A DNA stretch of 64,000 nt from Bacteroidota bacterium. Lineage in GTDB: Bacteria; Bacteroidota; Bacteroidia; UKL13-3. Of the stretch, positions 19,622-30,262 are shown piece after piece. Location of the stretch: the NCBI GenBank assembly GCA_947464275.1, contig CANHVU010000018.1, positions 1-64,000 on the forward strand, read 5' to 3'. Made by a program: the position numbers and the translations under genes. Position 1 is the stretch's first letter. Every line of letters begins with the position of its first letter. The notes beneath the pieces were generated by a model. It saw nothing but the letters and a program-made list of their open reading frames with translations, had not been told where the DNA came from and ran no database searches.

Positions 19622-22600
19622 ATGTCTTTCAAAAAAGATCAAAAATTAAAAAGCAATTTCACCAAAATCAGAATAGGGTTGGCTTCGCCAGAGTCTATTT
19701 TACAAAGATCACATGGTGAAGTAACCAAGCCAGAAACTATCAATTACAGATCGTTCAAGCCAGAAATGGGTGGATTGTTTTGTGAGCGTATTTTTGGACC
19801 AATAAAAGATTACGAATGTCATTGTGGTAAATATAAACGTATTCGTTACAAGGGTATTGTTTGTGACCGTTGTGGTGTTGAAGTAACAGAAAAGAAAGTA
19901 AGACGCGAACGCATGGGTCACATTAATTTAGTGGTACCTGTTGCGCATATTTGGTATTTCCGTTCATTGCCTAATAAAATTGGTTATGTATTAGGAATGC
20001 CAACAAAAAAATTAGACATGGTGGTTTACTACGAACGTTATGTAGTTTGTCAACCAGGTATCAAGCAAAATGATGGTGTTTTAATGAACGATTTGTTAAC
20101 TGAAGAAGAATATTTAGATATTCTTGATTCGCTACCAAAAGATAACCAACATTTAGATGATGAAGATCCGAATAAATTTATTGCTAAAATGGGTGGAGAT
20201 GCACTTTGGTTTTTATTAAGCCGAGTTGATCTTGATGCATTGAGTTTTGATTTACGTATTAAAGCAAGTACAGAAACTAGCCAACAACGTAAAGCTGAAG
20301 CTTTAAAACGCTTAAAAGTTATTGAAGGATTCCGTTCTGCTCAAGAAAACGGTGAAAACCGTCCTGAGTGGATGGTGGTTAAAATTTTACCAGTTATTCC
20401 ACCAGAATTACGTCCGTTAGTGCCATTAGAAGGTGGACGTTTTGCAACTTCGGATTTAAATGATTTATACAGACGTGTTATTATTCGTAATAACCGTTTG
20501 AAACGTTTAATGGAAATAAAAGCTCCTGAAGTAATTTTACGTAACGAAAAACGTATGTTACAAGAAGCTGTAGATTCATTATTTGATAATACTAGAAGAG
20601 TAAGTGCTGTAAAAACTGAAGGTAACCGTCCATTAAAATCTTTAAGCGATATGCTAAAAGGTAAACAAGGTCGTTTCCGTCAAAATTTATTAGGTAAACG
20701 TGTGGATTACTCTGGTCGTTCGGTAATTGTGGTTGGCCCTCAATTAAAATTACACGAATGTGGTATTCCTAAAAACATGGCTGCTGAGCTTTTCAAACCA
20801 TTTGTTATCCGTAAATTATTAGAGCGTGGTATTGTAAAAACAGTAAAATCGGCTAAGAAGTTAGTAGACAGAAAAGAGCCTGTAATTTGGGATATTTTAG
20901 AAAATATTTTAAAAGGACATCCTATTTTATTAAACCGTGCTCCTACATTACATAGATTAGGTATTCAAGCTTTCCAACCAAAATTAATTGAAGGTAAAGC
21001 TATCCAATTACATCCATTGGTGTGTACTGGTTTTAATGCGGATTTTGACGGGGATCAAATGGCTGTTCACGTTCCACTAGGAAATGCAGCAGTTTTAGAA
21101 GCACAATTATTGATGCTTGCTCCTCACAATATTTTAAATCCTGCTAACGGTGCGCCAATTGCGGTACCATCGCAAGATATGGTGTTGGGATTATACTACA
21201 TTACAAAAGGTAGAAAACATACTCCTGAACATCCCGTAAAAGGCGAAGGATTGAAATTTTACTCTCCAGAAGAAGCAATTATTGCTTACAACGAGCGTAA
21301 GGTTGATTTACACGCTTTTGTTAAATGTAAAGTAAATGTTTTAGAAGAAGATCAATTAGTTAATAAATTGATTGATACAACAGTTGGTAGAATTATTTTC
21401 AATACTGTAGTACCTTCTAATTATGGTTACATCAATGAATTATTAACTAAGAAAAACTTAAGAGATATCATTGGTTCAGTAATTGCTGAATGTGGTATGG
21501 ATAAGTGTGCAAAATTCTTAGATGATATTAAAGAAATTGGTTTCCACCATGCATTTAAAGGTGGATTATCATTTAATTTAAGTTATGTAATGATCCCTGA
21601 AGAAAAAGGGAAATTTGTTAAAGAAGCACAAGCAGAGGTAGAAGAAATTTGGAGCAATTACGAGCAAGGTTTTATTACCAACAATGAGCGTTATAACCAA
21701 GTTATTGATATCTGGACTCGTATTAACTCTCGTTTGGCTGATACCTTATTAACTCAATTGAAAAACGATAACCAAGGATTTAACCCTATCTATATGATGT
21801 TAGATTCTGGAGCGCGTGGATCAAAAGAGCAAATTCGTCAGTTAGGCGGTATGAGGGGTTTGATGGCTAAACCACAAAAGAATTTAAGTGGGGGAACTGG
21901 AGAGATTATTGAAAATCCAATTCTTTCTAATTTTAAAGAAGGTTTATCAGTTATTGAATACTTTATTTCAACTCACGGTGCGCGTAAAGGTTTGGCGGAT
22001 ACAGCTTTAAAAACTGCGGATGCTGGTTACTTAACACGTAGGTTACATGACGTTGCTCAAGATATTGTTATCAATGAAGAAGATTGTGGTACTTTACGTG
22101 GTATTCCAATTAGTGCTTTAAAAGATAACGAAGAAGAAGTAGAAAGTTTATATGAACGTATTTTAGGAAGAACTAGTTTACACGATGTATTTGATCCATT
22201 AACTGGTGAATTATATGTAGCAGCTGGTGAGCAAATTATTGAAAAAATTGCTACTAAAATATCAAATAGCCCAATTGAAATAGTTGAAATTCGTTCGGCA
22301 TTAACTTGCGAAACTCAATTAGGTATTTGTGCAAAATGTTACGGTAGAAATCTTTCTACTGGTAGAATGGCTCAAAGAGGAGATTCAGCGGGTGTAATTG
22401 CTGCTCAATCAATTGGTGAACCAGGAACTCAGTTAACATTACGTACTTTCCACGTGGGTGGTACGGCTTCAAATATTGCTAACGAAAGCCAAATGAATGC
22501 TAAATTTGGTGGTATTTTAGAATTTGAAGAGATAAAAACAGTTGAAATGAAAACTGATGAAGGTATTTTTGATACTGTAATCGGTCGTCAAGGTGAGATT

Positions 22601-23902
22601 AGAATTTTAGATGAGGTAACTCGTAATCCAATTATTACTGTAAATATTCCTTATGGAGCTCATTTACAAGTTAAAAATGGTGCTAAAATTGCTAAAGGCG
22701 ATATCATTTGTTCATGGGATCCATACAATGCGGTAATTCTTTCTGAGTTCCCGGGTGTGCTTCAATTTGAAAGTATTATTGAAAATATTACTTTTAAAGA
22801 AGAAAGCGATGAGCAAACAGGTCACAAAGAGAAAGTAATTATTGAATCGAAAGATAAAACTAAAACACCTTCAATTATTGTAAACGATAAAAAAGGTAAT
22901 CCTTTAAAAGAATACAATATTCCTGTAGGTGCTCACATTGTGGTTGAAGATGGAAAATCAATTGGACCAGGTGAAATTTTAGTTAAGATTCCTCGTGTTG
23001 CAAGTAAAACACGTGATATTACAGGAGGTTTACCGCGTGTTACTGAGTTATTTGAAGCTCGTAACCCAAGTAATCCTGCAGTAGTAACCGAAATTGATGG
23101 TGTAGTAAGCTTTGGTGGTATTAAACGTGGTAACAGAGAAATCATGGTTACCTCACGTGATGGTGATAGCCGCAAATACATGGTTCCATTGTCGAAACAC
23201 ATTTTAGTTCAAGAAAATGATTTCGTGAAAGCTGGTTCACAATTATCTGATGGTTCAATTAGCCCTCAAGATATTTTGAGAATTGAAGGACCACTTACAG
23301 TTCAGCGTTATATTGTTAATGGTATCCAAGAGGTTTACCGTTTACAAGGTGTAAAAATTTCGGATAAACATATCGAAATTATTGTTCGCCAAATGATGCA
23401 AAAACTAGAAGTAGTTGATCCAGGTGATACTTTATTCTTAGAAGGCGAAAACGTTGATCGTTTCAAATTCAAAAAAGTAAATGATTGGATTTACGATAAA
23501 AAAGTAGTGTTAGAAGCAGGTGATTCAACAAACTACAAACCAGGCCAAATTATTAGCGTTAGAAAATTACGTGACGAAAATTCACAATTAAAACGTAAAG
23601 ATTTACGCCTAGTTGAAGTAAGAGATGCTGAATCGGCTACTGCAGTTCAAGTAATTATGGGTATCACTAAATCATCTTTAGGTACTCAAAGTTTCATGAG
23701 TGCTGCATCGTTCCAGGAAACTACTAAAGTATTAAACGAAGCTGCTATTAACGGTAAAGTAGATAGAATGTTAGGATTAAAAGAAAACGTAATTGTTGGA
23801 CATTTAATTCCTGCAGGTACTGGTTTACGCGATTATGAAAAATTAGTAGTAGGTAGTAAAGAAGAATACGAAGCATTATTATCATCGAAAGATGAAGAAT
23901 AG
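19622..23902 (+). CDS. rpoC: RNA polymerase beta' subunit
   Basis: 1426 residues. The N-terminal zinc-binding motif [18 protein letters not shown] is present, the catalytic [12 protein letters not shown] lies near residue 473 with its three Asp ligands for Mg2+, the bridge-helix/trigger-loop region ([26 protein letters not shown]) is intact, and a second zinc site CETQ..CAKCYG is seen. It ends ..LLSSKDEE and is followed by a strong terminator that closes the block opened at the tRNAs. Confidence 0.99.
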   Translation: MSFKKDQKLKSNFTKIRIGLASPESILQRSHGEVTKPETINYRSFKPEMGGLFCERIFGPIKDYECHCGKYKRIRYKGIVCDRCGVEVTEKKVRRERMGHINLVVPVAHIWYFRSLPNKIGYVLGMPTKKLDMVVYYERYVVCQPGIKQNDGVLMNDLLTEEEYLDILDSLPKDNQHLDDEDPNKFIAKMGGDALWFLLSRVDLDALSFDLRIKASTETSQQRKAEALKRLKVIEGFRSAQENGENRPEWMVVKILPVIPPELRPLVPLEGGRFATSDLNDLYRRVIIRNNRLKRLMEIKAPEVILRNEKRMLQEAVDSLFDNTRRVSAVKTEGNRPLKSLSDMLKGKQGRFRQNLLGKRVDYSGRSVIVVGPQLKLHECGIPKNMAAELFKPFVIRKLLERGIVKTVKSAKKLVDRKEPVIWDILENILKGHPILLNRAPTLHRLGIQAFQPKLIEGKAIQLHPLVCTGFNADFDGDQMAVHVPLGNAAVLEAQLLMLAPHNILNPANGAPIAVPSQDMVLGLYYITKGRKHTPEHPVKGEGLKFYSPEEAIIAYNERKVDLHAFVKCKVNVLEEDQLVNKLIDTTVGRIIFNTVVPSNYGYINELLTKKNLRDIIGSVIAECGMDKCAKFLDDIKEIGFHHAFKGGLSFNLSYVMIPEEKGKFVKEAQAEVEEIWSNYEQGFITNNERYNQVIDIWTRINSRLADTLLTQLKNDNQGFNPIYMMLDSGARGSKEQIRQLGGMRGLMAKPQKNLSGGTGEIIENPILSNFKEGLSVIEYFISTHGARKGLADTALKTADAGYLTRRLHDVAQDIVINEEDCGTLRGIPISALKDNEEEVESLYERILGRTSLHDVFDPLTGELYVAAGEQIIEKIATKISNSPIEIVEIRSALTCETQLGICAKCYGRNLSTGRMAQRGDSAGVIAAQSIGEPGTQLTLRTFHVGGTASNIANESQMNAKFGGILEFEEIKTVEMKTDEGIFDTVIGRQGEIRILDEVTRNPIITVNIPYGAHLQVKNGAKIAKGDIICSWDPYNAVILSEFPGVLQFESIIENITFKEESDEQTGHKEKVIIESKDKTKTPSIIVNDKKGNPLKEYNIPVGAHIVVEDGKSIGPGEILVKIPRVASKTRDITGGLPRVTELFEARNPSNPAVVTEIDGVVSFGGIKRGNREIMVTSRDGDSRKYMVPLSKHILVQENDFVKAGSQLSDGSISPQDILRIEGPLTVQRYIVNGIQEVYRLQGVKISDKHIEIIVRQMMQKLEVVDPGDTLFLEGENVDRFKFKKVNDWIYDKKVVLEAGDSTNYKPGQIISVRKLRDENSQLKRKDLRLVEVRDAESATAVQVIMGITKSSLGTQSFMSAASFQETTKVLNEAAINGKVDRMLGLKENVIVGHLIPAGTGLRDYEKLVVGSKEEYEALLSSKDEE

Positions 23903-23923
23903 TTAAATAGTATTTAACTTATA

Positions 23924-23961
23924 AAAAAAGCTACTTAGCCGAAAGGTTAAGTAGCTTTTTT
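23924..23961 (+). terminator. Terminator after rpoC
   Basis: A 17-bp stem (23924-23940 with 23945-23961), core AAAAAAGCTACTTA/TAAGTAGCTTTTTT, has a GAAA tetraloop and ends in a T-tract. Confidence 0.95.
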
Positions 23962-24009
23962 GTTTTAGCAAACAGAAATAAGTAATTGAATTTTATTAAA
24001 TTCGAAAAT

Positions 24010-24480
24010 ATGAAATTAGTAATAAGAGCTTATGAAACCACTTACAAACAAGCCTGCTTAAAGGCTTTTGAAAGCAATGTACCAAAATATTTTACACAAG
24101 CAGAAGTAGCTGATTTTGATGCTTTTTTAGAGATGATTCCTAATAAAGTTGGGGTTAATAAAACCTATTATTATGTAGTAGTTTTTGAAAATGAGGTAAT
24201 TGGTTGTGGAGGTTTTGGCGATAAAGATAATTCTGATATTATTACTTTAGCTTGGGGACTCATTCATCAAAATTTCCATAAAAAAGGATTTGGTAAAGAG
24301 TTATTGGCTTATCGTTTAGAGCAAATTAAAGAAAAGTTTCCCAACCAACCTGTGTATATTGATACTACACAATATTCGTATGGCTTTTTTGAAAAATATG
24401 GTTTTGAAACTACCAAAATTACCAACGATTTTTACGAAAAAGGATTGCATAGATACGATATGAAACTTGTGTTTCAATAA
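24010..24480 (+). CDS. GNAT family N-acetyltransferase
   Basis: 156 residues from the ATG at 24010; an in-frame TTG at 23986 would add eight residues but the ATG starts directly at the first strand (MKLVIRAYE). GNAT features: the central strand YVVVFENEVIGCGGFG, acetyl-CoA loop QNFHKKGFGKELLAYRLEQI (R/Q-x-x-G-x-G/A variant), and the C-terminal F-F-E-K-Y-G-F-E motif. It transfers acetyl from acetyl-CoA to an unknown amine. Single gene between the rpoC terminator and a broken second acetyltransferase. Confidence 0.88.
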   Translation: MKLVIRAYETTYKQACLKAFESNVPKYFTQAEVADFDAFLEMIPNKVGVNKTYYYVVVFENEVIGCGGFGDKDNSDIITLAWGLIHQNFHKKGFGKELLAYRLEQIKEKFPNQPVYIDTTQYSYGFFEKYGFETTKITNDFYEKGLHRYDMKLVFQ

Positions 24481-24642
24481 GCAATTAATGGAATAACTAT
24501 ACCAGTTACTTTATCTGGATAATATAAAAAATAGGTTGTAAAATGATTAGTTAGTATTTGCTGTTGACTAAAATAATTTATTTTATTCATTACTCAGAAA
24601 TAAGTTGAAATTAAAAACTATCATTGGAATTAAAAACGATTT

Positions 24643-25189
24643 ATGCAGTTAAAATCAAAACATGTTTTATTTCGAGAAATATTAGAAGATGATATTCCGC
24701 AAATCCATCAACTTAATATTTTGCCTGAAGTAGATAAATATAATACACTTGGCATTCCAAAAAATATTAAAGAAACACAAGATTTAACAATTTCCTGGAT
24801 AACTGCCCAACAACAAAATCCAAGGGAAAAATATGTTTGGTTACTGCAAAATAAAGAAGGTTGTTTTATTGGGTTATTAGGTTTAAATAAAGGAAAAAAA
24901 ATTACCTCAATGCTGAAATATGGTATAAACTTTTTCCTGAATTTTGGAATAAAGGTTTTGCCACGGAAGTTGTTAAATGTGTTTTAAATTTTTGTTTTTT
25001 GAATTAAAACTACACAGAATCACTGCTGGTTGTGCCACAGAAAATATCGCCTCTATTAAGGTACTCGAAAAGGCAGGATTTAAAAAAGAAGCCCACCATA
25101 GAAAAATACTACCTATTCGTGGTCAATGGATAGATAATTACGAATTTGCAATTTTAGAAGAAGACCACTTTAAAAGTGCTCTTGAATAG
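24643..25189 (+). pseudogene. GNAT acetyltransferase broken by two frameshifts
   Basis: The N-terminal part (24643 to about 24901) and C-terminal part (from about 25000) lie in different frames, and the missing middle is in a third. Reading across the A8 run at 24894-24901 with one extra A restores NAEIWYKLFPEFWNKGFATE, the acetyl-CoA loop of RimJ-type acetyltransferases. Adding one T in the T6 run at 24995-25000 then restores FFELKLHRITAGCATENIAS. With both repairs the product is ~183 residues, normal for the family. Both lesions are single-base losses in homopolymers, so sequencing error is as likely as true decay. Confidence 0.8.
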
Positions 25190-25240
25190 GATGAATTTTT
25201 CAATAAAATAAGTGGTTGTTCAAATAGTTGAACTAAAGGA

Positions 25241-25984
25241 TTATTTATTAAATATTTTTAAATTGATAATTCCCCACTTTTGAAATCTGTACTGAATTGA
25301 TGTGGCTAGAACACCTAAACCGTATTTTACACTTCTTGCAAAATTTATTGATGAAGCCTCATCAAAATATTTAGTTGGACAAGTAACTTCACCTATTTCA
25401 AAACCTGCATAAAATACTTGTGCACACATTTGGTTATCAAACACAAAATCATCACTACAAACATTATAGTCAACAGTGTTTAGCACATCAATACTAAATG
25501 CTCTGTAGCCTGTATGGTATTCCGATAGTTTTTGTCCCATCAAAATATTTTGAAACAAAGTTAAACAACGGTTGAAGAAATACTTATAAAGTGGCATTCC
25601 TCCCTTTAATGCACCTTTTCCTAATATTCGTGAAGCAAATACTGCTGGATATACGTTATATGCAATAATTGAGGCAATGCTATGAATTAATGTAGGTGTG
25701 TATTGGTAGTCAGGGTGAACCATTATTACAATATCAGCACCAATTTCTTTGGCTTTGTTATAACAAGTTTTTTGATTTCCACCATAACCTTTGTTTTTTT
25801 CATGTCTAATAACATGCTGTATACCTATTTTTTTTGCCAAAGCACTTGTTTGATCTTTACTAGTATCATCTACTAAAATCACTTCATCTACTATATCGAA
25901 TGGAATTTCATTATAGGTTTTTTCTAAGGTAAGCTCTGCATTATAGGCAGGCATTACAACAACTATTTTTTTGTTATTTAGCAT
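25241..25984 (-). CDS. Family 2 glycosyltransferase
   Basis: 247 residues with a GT-A fold: VVVMPAYNAELTLEKTYNEI at the start, nucleotide-binding DDTSKDQT, then HEKNKGYGGNQKTCYNKA and a metal-binding HPDYQY in place of the usual DADxQ motif. This pattern fits polyprenyl-phosphate or dolichol-phosphate-mannose synthase-like transferases. A single hydrophobic C-terminal region suggests it is cytoplasmic or membrane-associated. Monocistronic and divergent from the coiled-coil gene at 26114. The sugar and acceptor cannot be told from sequence. Confidence 0.88.
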   Translation of the reverse strand: MLNNKKIVVVMPAYNAELTLEKTYNEIPFDIVDEVILVDDTSKDQTSALAKKIGIQHVIRHEKNKGYGGNQKTCYNKAKEIGADIVIMVHPDYQYTPTLIHSIASIIAYNVYPAVFASRILGKGALKGGMPLYKYFFNRCLTLFQNILMGQKLSEYHTGYRAFSIDVLNTVDYNVCSDDFVFDNQMCAQVFYAGFEIGEVTCPTKYFDEASSINFARSVKYGLGVLATSIQYRFQKWGIINLKIFNK

Positions 25985-26113
25985 AAACTAATTGCAATAA
26001 TATAAACTATCTCGCTGTAATCAAAATTTTGATAGATTAGTAGGTGCTATAAATTTTTACTATTGATAATTCAAAACAAGTATTACCTTGCAATTAAATT
26101 AATAATTAATAAA

Positions 26114-27016
26114 ATGGATAAGCAACAAGAAGAGAAGAGTAATAACCGTAATGGTTTGGTTTTATTACTGTTATTGTTATTAGGGTCTATTGGTTTTAAT
26201 GTATACCAATATAAAAACCATACTACAACTATTATCTCACATGGAAATGAAGTAGATAGTTTAACTAATGTAAGAATAGAGGTAGAAAGAGAATTGGTTT
26301 CTACTTCCATGGAATTAGATAAATACAGGGGAATAGCAGGTAATTTAGATAGTTTGCTTACTGATGCAAATGGCAAAATTTATAACCAAGAGTTAAAAAT
26401 AAGAAACTTACTTAAAAATGAAAAAGATGCCAATAAGTTAAGCAAAAAATTAAAAGAAGAATTGGCTTCTTTAAAAGAATTGAGAGATGAATATTTGGAA
26501 AAAATTGATGCACTTATGATAGAAAATGGTGCATTGAAAGCAAAAAATACAGAATTAACTGAGGCGGTTTCAGGCTTAAGTCAAGAAAAATCAAAACTGG
26601 AGAAAACAGTTGAGGCGGCTAGTGTTTTAAAAGTTGAATACGTTAAGGTATCAGTATTTAAAAAGAAAAGCAATGGAAAGTTAGTTGAAACTACATTAGC
26701 TAAAAGAACCAATAAAATTGAAGCTTGTTTAACTATAATGGATAACAAAGTAGCAAACAAAGGTGATAGATTTGTTTATTTGAGAGTAATTTCACCAAGT
26801 GGTAAACCATTGGCAGGTATTAATAAAGGAAATATTTTAGTTAATGGCGAAACGTTAGAATGTACATCAAATATTAAAATTGATTATCAGAATGAGAAGC
26901 AAAATATTTGTTTAGCATACGAAGGGGAGGAGAGAAATTTAGAAAGTGGTACCTACACCATTGAATTGTATATTGACAATAACATTGTTCATGCAAGTAG
27001 TTATATTTTAAAATAG
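26114..27016 (+). CDS. Membrane-anchored coiled-coil protein, function unknown
   Basis: 300 residues from the ATG at 26114 (an earlier in-frame start at 26063 adds 17 residues without domain character). One membrane helix (~15-33, LVLLLLLLLGSIGF) is followed by ~140 residues of heptad-rich coiled coil and a C-terminal beta-rich domain (~210-300) with an immunoglobulin-like feel, ending ..HASSYILK. Topology suggests a short cytoplasmic tail and a large periplasmic part. Not a named family I can recognise. A bidirectional terminator follows. Confidence 0.75.
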   Translation: MDKQQEEKSNNRNGLVLLLLLLLGSIGFNVYQYKNHTTTIISHGNEVDSLTNVRIEVERELVSTSMELDKYRGIAGNLDSLLTDANGKIYNQELKIRNLLKNEKDANKLSKKLKEELASLKELRDEYLEKIDALMIENGALKAKNTELTEAVSGLSQEKSKLEKTVEAASVLKVEYVKVSVFKKKSNGKLVETTLAKRTNKIEACLTIMDNKVANKGDRFVYLRVISPSGKPLAGINKGNILVNGETLECTSNIKIDYQNEKQNICLAYEGEERNLESGTYTIELYIDNNIVHASSYILK

Positions 27017-27024
27017 ATAACTTT

Positions 27025-27064
27025 AAAAGAAAAAGCTAAACAATAATGTTTGGCTTTTTCTTTT
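27025..27064. terminator. Bidirectional terminator between convergent genes
   Basis: AAAAGAAAAAGCTAAAC (27025-27041) pairs with GTTTGGCTTTTTCTTTT (27048-27064) with one wobble and loop AATAAT. It serves the coiled-coil gene (+) and overlaps the last codon of the PAP2 gene (-). Confidence 0.88.
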
Positions 27065-27776
27065 AAAAACTATAGGTAAAACCAAGTTGGTTTGTGCCAA
27101 TTATTGGAAACAAATTATTTTTGTTCATTTTCCATTTGTTTCTGTGCGTTGCATAAATAAGTTTAGTAGATATGATGCCAATACCAGCCCCAACACAAAC
27201 ATCGCTAAACCAATGTTTGTTATTTAATATTCTCATGGCGCCCACGGTGGTTGCTAAAGTGTAACCAGAAAATATGACGAAAGGTTTGTTTTTATATTCT
27301 TGATGTAAAATTTCGGCAAGTATAAATGCAAATGCTGTATGCCCACTTGGAAAGGAGTATTTATTTGATTCATCTGGCCTAAGTGTTTCAGTGCTATATT
27401 TTAATATATTAACTAATCCTAGTCCTAGTATTATACTTTTAGTTGTGATAGCAAATTGATTTGGAATATTACTTGTGCTTTTTACTTTTAATAAATCAAG
27501 ACCAATCATTATTAGCCCAGGTGAAAATGCCAAATAATCATCGGTAGAAGTTTTGAAACTTTTCCAATTATCATCTCTGTAGTTTTTTATTGATAAACTA
27601 CTTGTTGGTCCATTATTTTTTAAATTTATTAAACCGTAGGTAATTAATAATGATGGGGCGATGTAGCTTTTGTACCCATATTTTTTATTGTAAAATGAAA
27701 TTGAATCATTTTGTGAAAAGCTAGTTAAGGGCTTTACTCCCAAAACAATCAATACTACAAACCAAATATACTTCAT
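27063..27776 (-). CDS. PAP2 superfamily phosphatase
   Basis: 237 residues with a signal sequence and several membrane helices. The three phosphatase motifs are present: a K/R-x6-RP-like YSTETLRP, PSGHTAFAF with the catalytic His, and R-x5-H-x3-D (RILNNKHWFSDV). Members remove phosphate from membrane lipids such as phosphatidate or undecaprenyl pyrophosphate. Its ATG overlaps the rsmE stop (TAATG), so the two are translationally coupled. Substrate unknown. Confidence 0.9.
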   Translation of the reverse strand: MKYIWFVVLIVLGVKPLTSFSQNDSISFYNKKYGYKSYIAPSLLITYGLINLKNNGPTSSLSIKNYRDDNWKSFKTSTDDYLAFSPGLIMIGLDLLKVKSTSNIPNQFAITTKSIILGLGLVNILKYSTETLRPDESNKYSFPSGHTAFAFILAEILHQEYKNKPFVIFSGYTLATTVGAMRILNNKHWFSDVCVGAGIGIISTKLIYATHRNKWKMNKNNLFPIIGTNQLGFTYSF

Positions 27777-28480
27777 TAGGAGTAGAGGTAGTTTAGTACT
27801 GAGCAGGTATAAATGGCTGCTGTTTCAGTTCTTAAAATATTATTACCCAAAGAAATTGGTTTGAAGTTTTTCTGTAAAGCAATTTTAACCTCATTTTCTG
27901 TGAAATCTCCCTCAGGGCCAATCATAATTAGTGTAGGTTTATATTGATTAAAAACACTATTTATGGAAATTTTTTCCTCAATACACCAAGCAAGTAAACA
28001 GTTATAATCTTCAGTTTTTATATTTTTAAAAAATGAATTATATGAAATGATATTATTAATTTTGGGTAACCAATATTGTTTGCTTTGTTTAATGGCCTGA
28101 ATTAATATTTTTTCGCAGCGTTCTATATTTATTTTATTCCTTTCAGAATTTTCAGTTTCAATAAATGTAATTTCTGAAATTCCTATTTCAGTACATTTTT
28201 CAATCATCCAATCCATTCTATCAAAATTTTTTGTAGGTGCTACTACTAAGTGAATATTTTGCTTAAGGTTATTATCAAAATGGACTGTTTCAATAATTTC
28301 TAATTTGCATTTTTTTGCGTTATCGTCAATTATTTTACAAAGTGCTTTATTGCCCTTTCCATCTATAATTGTTATTTGATCGTTCGTTTTTTTTCGAAGC
28401 ACCCTAATACAATGCTTTGATTCATCTTCAGGAAGTTCAAAAAATTTGTCGTTGAGGTTAGCATGAAAAAACAATTGCAT
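27776..28480 (-). CDS. rsmE: 16S rRNA m3U1498 methyltransferase RsmE
   Basis: 234 residues: an N-terminal PUA-like domain (LPEDESKHCIRVLRKK) and a SPOUT methyltransferase domain with the knot motifs LIMIGPEGDFTENEV and PISLGNNILRTETAAIY. It methylates N3 of U1498 in 16S rRNA with S-adenosylmethionine. It lies 54 bases downstream of the bactofilin gene and overlaps the PAP2 gene by one base, suggesting one transcript of three genes. Confidence 0.96.
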   Translation of the reverse strand: MQLFFHANLNDKFFELPEDESKHCIRVLRKKTNDQITIIDGKGNKALCKIIDDNAKKCKLEIIETVHFDNNLKQNIHLVVAPTKNFDRMDWMIEKCTEIGISEITFIETENSERNKINIERCEKILIQAIKQSKQYWLPKINNIISYNSFFKNIKTEDYNCLLAWCIEEKISINSVFNQYKPTLIMIGPEGDFTENEVKIALQKNFKPISLGNNILRTETAAIYTCSVLNYLYS

Positions 28481-28534
28481 AGAATTATGATTAAGGTAAT
28501 TTATTAAAACTTATTCTGTAAGGTATTTAATAAT

Positions 28535-28960
28535 TTACTCAGCAATTACAGCAGGCTTGACATTAATTGGGTTAGATGGTTTTTGATTTCCATTGGGAGT
28601 TTTACTCACACTCATTTGACTTTTTCCGTTAAACTCTGCTCCCGACTCTATAACCAATTTTTGTGATGTAATATCACCTGTGATTTTAGCAGTTGATTTC
28701 ACTGAAAGTAGGTCTTCTATAATTACATTGCCATTGATAATGCCTTGCACATCGCAATTTGCAGCGGTTACATTGCCATCTACTTTACTACTTGCCCCTA
28801 ATACTAATTTGGTTTTTACAGTAATATTTCCTTTTACAGTTCCATCTATCCTTAAGTCACCTACAGAAGTAATATCACCAATTATACTTGTGCCCGCATT
28901 TATAATATTTATTTCCTGTGGGTTAAATGTTTGATTTTTATTGCTATTAAAAATGGCCAT
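28535..28960 (-). CDS. Bactofilin (polymer-forming cytoskeletal protein)
   Basis: 141 residues. The core (~20-115) is a right-handed beta-helix of the bactofilin (DUF583) family, seen as repeated ~17-residue turns with Gly and hydrophobic positions (GDLRIDGTVKGNITV, then VDGNVTAANCDVQGIINGN). Flexible tails flank it. Bactofilins polymerise without nucleotide and localise envelope or cell-shape factors. A very good promoter lies just upstream on the minus strand. Confidence 0.93.
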   Translation of the reverse strand: MAIFNSNKNQTFNPQEINIINAGTSIIGDITSVGDLRIDGTVKGNITVKTKLVLGASSKVDGNVTAANCDVQGIINGNVIIEDLLSVKSTAKITGDITSQKLVIESGAEFNGKSQMSVSKTPNGNQKPSNPINVKPAVIAE

Positions 28961-28998
28961 TTGTTATAAAATTTATGGTTAATAACTTATTTTAGTAA

Positions 28999-29029
28999 CA
29001 AATATAGGTTAATTATTTGGGTAAACAAA
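28999..29029 (-). promoter_or_regulatory. Promoter of the bactofilin-rsmE-PAP2 unit
   Basis: Minus-strand TTTG (29029-29026) and TATATTTG (29006-28999) are 19 bases apart, an exact match to the Bacteroidota consensus. The predicted start near 28992 gives a ~30-base leader before the bactofilin ATG at 28960. Confidence 0.85.
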
Positions 29030-29135
29030 AGCAATCAATCTATTAATAAATTTAAATCACTCCAATCTTTGCCTAACTTAATTAAGTTTGTGTTCTCAAT
29101 TTTTTTTAGAAAAATTGAAGAAAAAATTTTTAGGA

Positions 29136-29169
29136 CTTGAAATAATCCAAAAAATATTTTGTACCCTTG
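29136..29169 (+). promoter_or_regulatory. Probable promoter of the RRM protein gene
   Basis: CTTG near 29136-29139 and TACCCTTG at 29162-29169 fit TTTG-N17-23-TAnnTTTG with one mismatch in each box and 22-base spacing. The leader would be about 45 bases. Confidence 0.55.
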
Positions 29170-29222
29170 TATTAACAAAAGCCAATTGGCTAAAAAAACT
29201 AACAATAAAATTTTATAATTAA

Positions 29223-29531
29223 ATGAACATTTACGTTGCAAATTTAAATTACAGTGTTTCTAACGAACAACTGCAACAATTATTCGAAGGCTTTGGCGAG
29301 GTATCATCAGCTAAAGTTATCTTAGACCGTGAAACTGGTCGTTCTCGCGGTTTTGGTTTTGTTGAAATGCCTAACGATGCTGAGGCTAATCAAGCTATTG
29401 AAAAGCTGCATCAATCAGAACACGTTGGTAAAGTACTTAACGTAACTGAAGCAAGACCAAAAACAGAAGGTGCCGGTGGTAGCAGAGGTTTTGGAGGAAG
29501 AAGTAATGATAGAGGTCCACGTAGATACTAA
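29223..29531 (+). CDS. RNA-binding protein with one RRM domain
   Basis: 102 residues. A single RNA recognition motif covers ~1-77 with RNP2 IYVANL and RNP1 RSRGFGFVEM, both aromatic positions intact. The tail is Gly/Arg/Ser-rich (GGSRGFGGRSNDRGPRRY), as in cyanobacterial Rbp and Bacteroidota RRM proteins, which bind single-stranded RNA and can act post-transcriptionally. Monocistronic between its own promoter and a strong terminator. Codon use is more optimised than its neighbours, suggesting high expression. Confidence 0.94.
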   Translation: MNIYVANLNYSVSNEQLQQLFEGFGEVSSAKVILDRETGRSRGFGFVEMPNDAEANQAIEKLHQSEHVGKVLNVTEARPKTEGAGGSRGFGGRSNDRGPRRY

Positions 29532-29551
29532 CATATACCTTTAAAATATTG

Positions 29552-29586
29552 AAAAAAGCCAACTATTTAATAGTTGGCTTTTTTTT
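29552..29586 (+). terminator. Terminator after the RRM gene
   Basis: AAAAAAGCCAACTA (29552-29565) pairs perfectly with TAGTTGGCTTTTTT (29571-29584) around TTTAA, and the T-tract continues to 29586. Confidence 0.95.
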
Positions 29587-29658
29587 ATTTATATAATTAA
29601 AATTATATCTTACTAACACAGTTTTTTTGGTCAAATATTAATTGCACTTTTGTAGCAA

Positions 29659-30261
29659 ATGGAAATAAAATCTGCTGAATTTAAAATGGCAGCCTCAAAC
29701 CTTGCTGGCTGTCCCAAAGGCAATTTACCTGAATTTGCTTTTATTGGTAGAAGTAATGTTGGGAAATCATCGCTCATTAATATGTTAGTGGAGCGTAAAG
29801 ATTTGGCGCGTACATCATCTACACCTGGAAAAACAGTTAGCATTAATTTCTTTCTTATAAATGGAAAATGGAATTTAGTTGATTTACCTGGTTATGGTTA
29901 TGCTAAACGGAGTAAAACATTACGTGTTCAATGGGAAACTGTATTAATTGACTATTTGAAAAGTAGAGAAAACTTACAGTGTGTTTTTGTGTTAATTGAT
30001 TGCAGGGTTCCACCACAAAACAGCGATATTTCTTTTATAAATATGTTAGGTCAAATGGAGGTTCCGTTTGTAATAGTTTTTACCAAATTAGATAAAATAA
30101 AAGCTATTGAATCAGCTGCTAATATTGAAAAATTCAAAGAAACATTGCTACTAGATTGGTCGCATTTGCCAGAGTGTTTTGAAACCTCATCTGTTAAAGA
30201 AATTGGACGTAAGGAAATTCTTAAATTTATTAGTGGAATTATAAACACACCTAAGGATTAG
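29659..30261 (+). CDS. engB: Ribosome-biogenesis GTPase EngB/YsxC
   Basis: 200 residues with the TrmE-Era-EngA-EngB GTPase motifs: G1 GRSNVGKSS, G3 DLPGYGYAKR, G4 TKLDK and G5 SSVK. It assists late 50S assembly. TTGCACTTTTG about ten bases before the ATG resembles a -7 box, which would give a very short leader. Followed two bases later by aroE, so the two are likely co-transcribed. Confidence 0.95.
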   Translation: MEIKSAEFKMAASNLAGCPKGNLPEFAFIGRSNVGKSSLINMLVERKDLARTSSTPGKTVSINFFLINGKWNLVDLPGYGYAKRSKTLRVQWETVLIDYLKSRENLQCVFVLIDCRVPPQNSDISFINMLGQMEVPFVIVFTKLDKIKAIESAANIEKFKETLLLDWSHLPECFETSSVKEIGRKEILKFISGIINTPKD

Positions 30262-30262
30262 G

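Noticed and set aside
29035-29241. 68-codon minus-strand frame before the RRM gene
   Set aside because: Covers the RRM promoter and start and has composition expected of A+T-rich spacer.
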